Positions 61,962 to 64,000 of a DNA stretch of 64,000 bases are shown in pieces. Position 1 is the first letter of the stretch, and every line of letters begins with the position of its first letter. The translations under genes and the position numbers were made by a program. This DNA comes from Chlorops oryzae (lineage: Eukaryota; Arthropoda; Insecta; Diptera; Chloropidae). The notes under the pieces are model-generated. The model was not told the origin of the DNA. It searched no databases and was given only the letters and a program-made list of their open reading frames with translations. The DNA is taken from NCBI GenBank assembly GCA_020466095.1, contig CM035808.1, positions 15,311,785-15,375,784 of the forward strand. Direction: 5' to 3'.

Positions 61962-62311
61962 ACAGTTCTTGTGTCGCATATTTATTTTGTCATTATATTA
62001 ATCTTTTTCTATGTGTATGTGCTTGAACGTTGGTATGTTCGTGCGTGTGTTATAAATGTTTGTATTTTAGAGCCCTTTATGCCATAATTTCAATGACTTT
62101 TTAAATAGTTTTCCTTTCACAATATAAATTGAGCGCTTCGACACGAGTGCTTTTTGGCTTAGCTAACGATTTTGAAATAAGTCATTAGAAAATTTGATAT
62201 GAAATGAGGTTTTCAGTGTGTCTTTTAAGCTTTTAAGCAAATGTTTCTTTTTCAGCTTAACCCCTTCAATGTTCGTTTAAAATATTTGCTCGTCAGGTTT
62301 CCTCTTTCCTT

Positions 62312-62316
<5 letters not shown>

Positions 62317-62344
<28 letters not shown>
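62317..62344. repeat. (GA)n microsatellite
   Basis: About 14 units, within the intron. Confidence 0.95.
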
Positions 62345-62347
<3 letters not shown>

Positions 62348-62653
62348 TTTAAGCTGACAGGATTTAGATATTTACATTGGCTTTTTAATATTAATATTAA
62401 ATTAATTTACTATGAATTATTAGGGCCGTTTTCTCATCCCAATTTTAAGCTCTATCTGCCAGTTAAATTTCATTTTCTTTGACTTATTCATCAAATTTGT
62501 ATGAAATTATGATCAGGATAATTTAACTTACAGATAAAAAAAAAAGATCAGAAAAAGGCCCTTAGGATTCATTAGTCTAACTATTACGACTGAGAAATTG
62601 TCTATTCATTTGTATTGAAAAGAACAAGAATACTCTGGAAAATGTAGTACATT

Positions 62654-63437
62654 CCCAGCAAACATATTCGGAGTGCTCAGAAATATGAGTCCGAAATGAG
62701 TCAGAAATATGAAGAAGATAAGAAAAATAAGATAAAATTCAATTTTACTTTAAATTCATAACCGAAAAAAATCCAACCACTTCGATTTGGCAAACACGGT
62801 TTCGATGGGTGAGGAAATGACTAGAAAGCGAGAGTTCCGTGGCTCAAATCCCATACAGGGGCAAGAAACATTGAACAACAAGATTTGAAATCATAAATAC
62901 GTAAAAACACGATAAATATGTGTGTATGTATCAAAAAATTTATTCAAGCATATCGCACCCTTGCTACTAAACCGGCACAATTCAAATTTTCGCATTTCTC
63001 GAAAATCATGCAATCTCTCGTGAAACTAAGGAGAAATAAAAATTTTTTTAGACTTATATTACTCTCAATCGACTGTTGCATCTGTCAATATAAGCTTTAA
63101 TTTTCTAGGTGTTCGGTTTCTCACAGAAAAATGCAATCCAACGTAAAAAAATATATTAAAAAATTTTTGAATTGTGCCGATTTATTAGCAAGGGTGCGAT
63201 ATGATTATAAATTTCGCTCAAAATTTGTGAGTCTTTTCAAACTCATAAATATGAAGGAAGGAGTCATATGTGACTCTAATATGAACTTCTTTGATATATG
63301 ATTTTGGACTCATTTAGGAGGACCTCTACAGAAAGGATAAACACCCATTACGACTCTTAAATGAGCTCATTATAAGGGCTCACACTCTGAATAGGGATTC
63401 ATAAACGACTCATTTAGGACTCCAAATGTTTGCTGGG
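62654..63437. mobile_element. 784-bp TIR element (CCCAGC-ended family), copy 2, in the intron
   Basis: Ends are CCCAGCAAACAT at 62654-62665 and ATGTTTGCTGGG at 63426-63437 (perfect 12-bp inverted repeats apart from AT order at the inner edge). Dense GACTC/GAGTC and ATGAGTC motifs lie inside both ends. The tRNA-like module near 62785-62865 ('actagaaagcgagagttcc', then GGCTCAAATCC) matches the one in 22401-23211. A second element (62949-63203) has inserted into it. No coding sequence. Confidence 0.8.
62949..63203. mobile_element. 255-bp TIR MITE (TATCGCAC family), copy 2, nested
   Basis: Begins CATATCGCACCCTTGCTA and ends with the complement TAGCAAGGGTGCGATATG (with one extra T/A difference inside). 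Arms include 'accggcacaattcaaa' and 'tttgaattgtgccga'. It has the same ends and nearly the same length as 46133-46385, and lies inside the CCCAGC-ended element. Confidence 0.8.
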
Positions 63438-64000
63438 TTCAAATAGCTTCATGTGACTTAACAAAAAAATTATTCAAATCATAAGTCTCCACGAAGAGCA
63501 AAGAATATATGGTCTTAAGTATGAACTAAAGCATTCTTTGGGGGAAAATATAATACATTAATCACACATTTGAAAGCCAAACAAGAATAATTTTAATAGG
63601 CATTATATAAAAATGCCTTTAATTCATCATTTTATTTTTTCTTCATTTAAGTTATTATCTTTTTCCTTGCCAATCGAAATTAAAGTACGAATAACTCTTT
63701 CTCTCCTAATCACATTCATTGCTCTTAATCTTACTATCGAAAATCTTGATTTTTGGAGCTCAACTTCAGAAATTCAAAGAACCATTTTGATTGCTAATGT
63801 ACTAACGCAAATAATTATGGTTTTTCTCGAATAGAAGTTCGAATATCAGAATTCAGTCAACATTTTACAGTGGGAAAAATATTCTTTTGCCCGGACCCTT
63901 TGCTCATGGAAGTCGACTCTTTCGACGGTTACCTTCCCATTCGAGGATTTACTAATGAGTGCTTTTCCTATCTATTAACTTGAATAAAAAAAAAAAAATA

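Larger units (their letters stand above)
60882..64000 (+). other. Intron of the same gene, continuing past the window edge
   Basis: Starts at GTAAGT and shows no acceptor followed by a plausible coding exon before 64000. It holds T-rich runs near 60902-61010, a CAA repeat at 61547-61579, GGCTTG repeats at 61921-61961, a GA repeat at 62317-62344 and the mobile elements at 62654-63437. A 73-codon frame at 63613-63834 lacks a convincing acceptor and is not called. Confidence 0.6.

Noticed and set aside
63613..63834. Hydrophobic 73-codon frame near the right edge, considered as a membrane-protein exon
   Set aside because: No convincing splice acceptor before it or donor after it, and AT-rich sequence readily gives such hydrophobic frames.
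1..64000. CRISPR arrays, bacterial operons, rRNA or functional tRNA genes
   Set aside because: No regularly spaced direct repeats, no prokaryotic gene organisation, and the tRNA-like segments lack complete cloverleafs. The DNA is eukaryotic.

Overview
The window looks like euchromatic intergenic or intronic DNA from a higher (brachyceran) fly. It is strongly AT-rich, full of long A/T homopolymers and short CA, GA, GTAT and TTCG microsatellites. It carries dipteran-type mobile elements (tRNA-derived SINEs, 3'-truncated LINE ends, and Tc1, hAT, piggyBac, Harbinger-like and pogo-like miniature elements). Its single convincing coding exon has the asparagine, threonine and alanine homopolymers and the AAAATG start context usual in fly nuclear regulators. 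A non-drosophilid acalyptrate such as a tephritid would fit, but that is inference.

Layout: 1-57.4 kb contains no protein-coding gene I can support. It is unique AT-rich DNA with dispersed repeats. At 57.4-64 kb a plus-strand gene probably begins: a TATA/initiator-like promoter near 57.41-57.44 kb, a putative 5' untranslated exon ending near 58.18 kb, an intron, a coding exon at 59609-60881 (424 codons, ending at a consensus splice donor), and an intron running past the right edge. I could not identify the protein family with confidence.

Mobile elements make up most of what can be annotated. Four are bounded by clean target-site duplications read directly: a 335-bp hAT-type element at 13148-13482 (8-bp duplication), a 292-bp piggyBac-type element at 41322-41613 (TTAA), a 735-bp Tc1-type element at 15466-16200 (TA), and a 294-bp TTA-flanked element nested inside that one. 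A 242-bp hAT-type family occurs as two equal-length copies (34.75 and 55.70 kb), one 247-bp copy (23.2 kb) and one broken copy (22.3 kb). A family of about 855 bp has two full copies in opposite orientation (44.4 and 54.8 kb) and one fragment (2.1 kb). SINEs with three different tRNA-like heads appear to share one 3' tail.

The most striking structure is a near-perfect palindrome of about 1.08 kb at 52293-53373. It has two arms of about 500 nt, a loop of about 20 nt and short Tc1-like ends. If transcribed it would fold into a long hairpin RNA. Coordinates of degenerate elements are approximate. No database or folding search was run.
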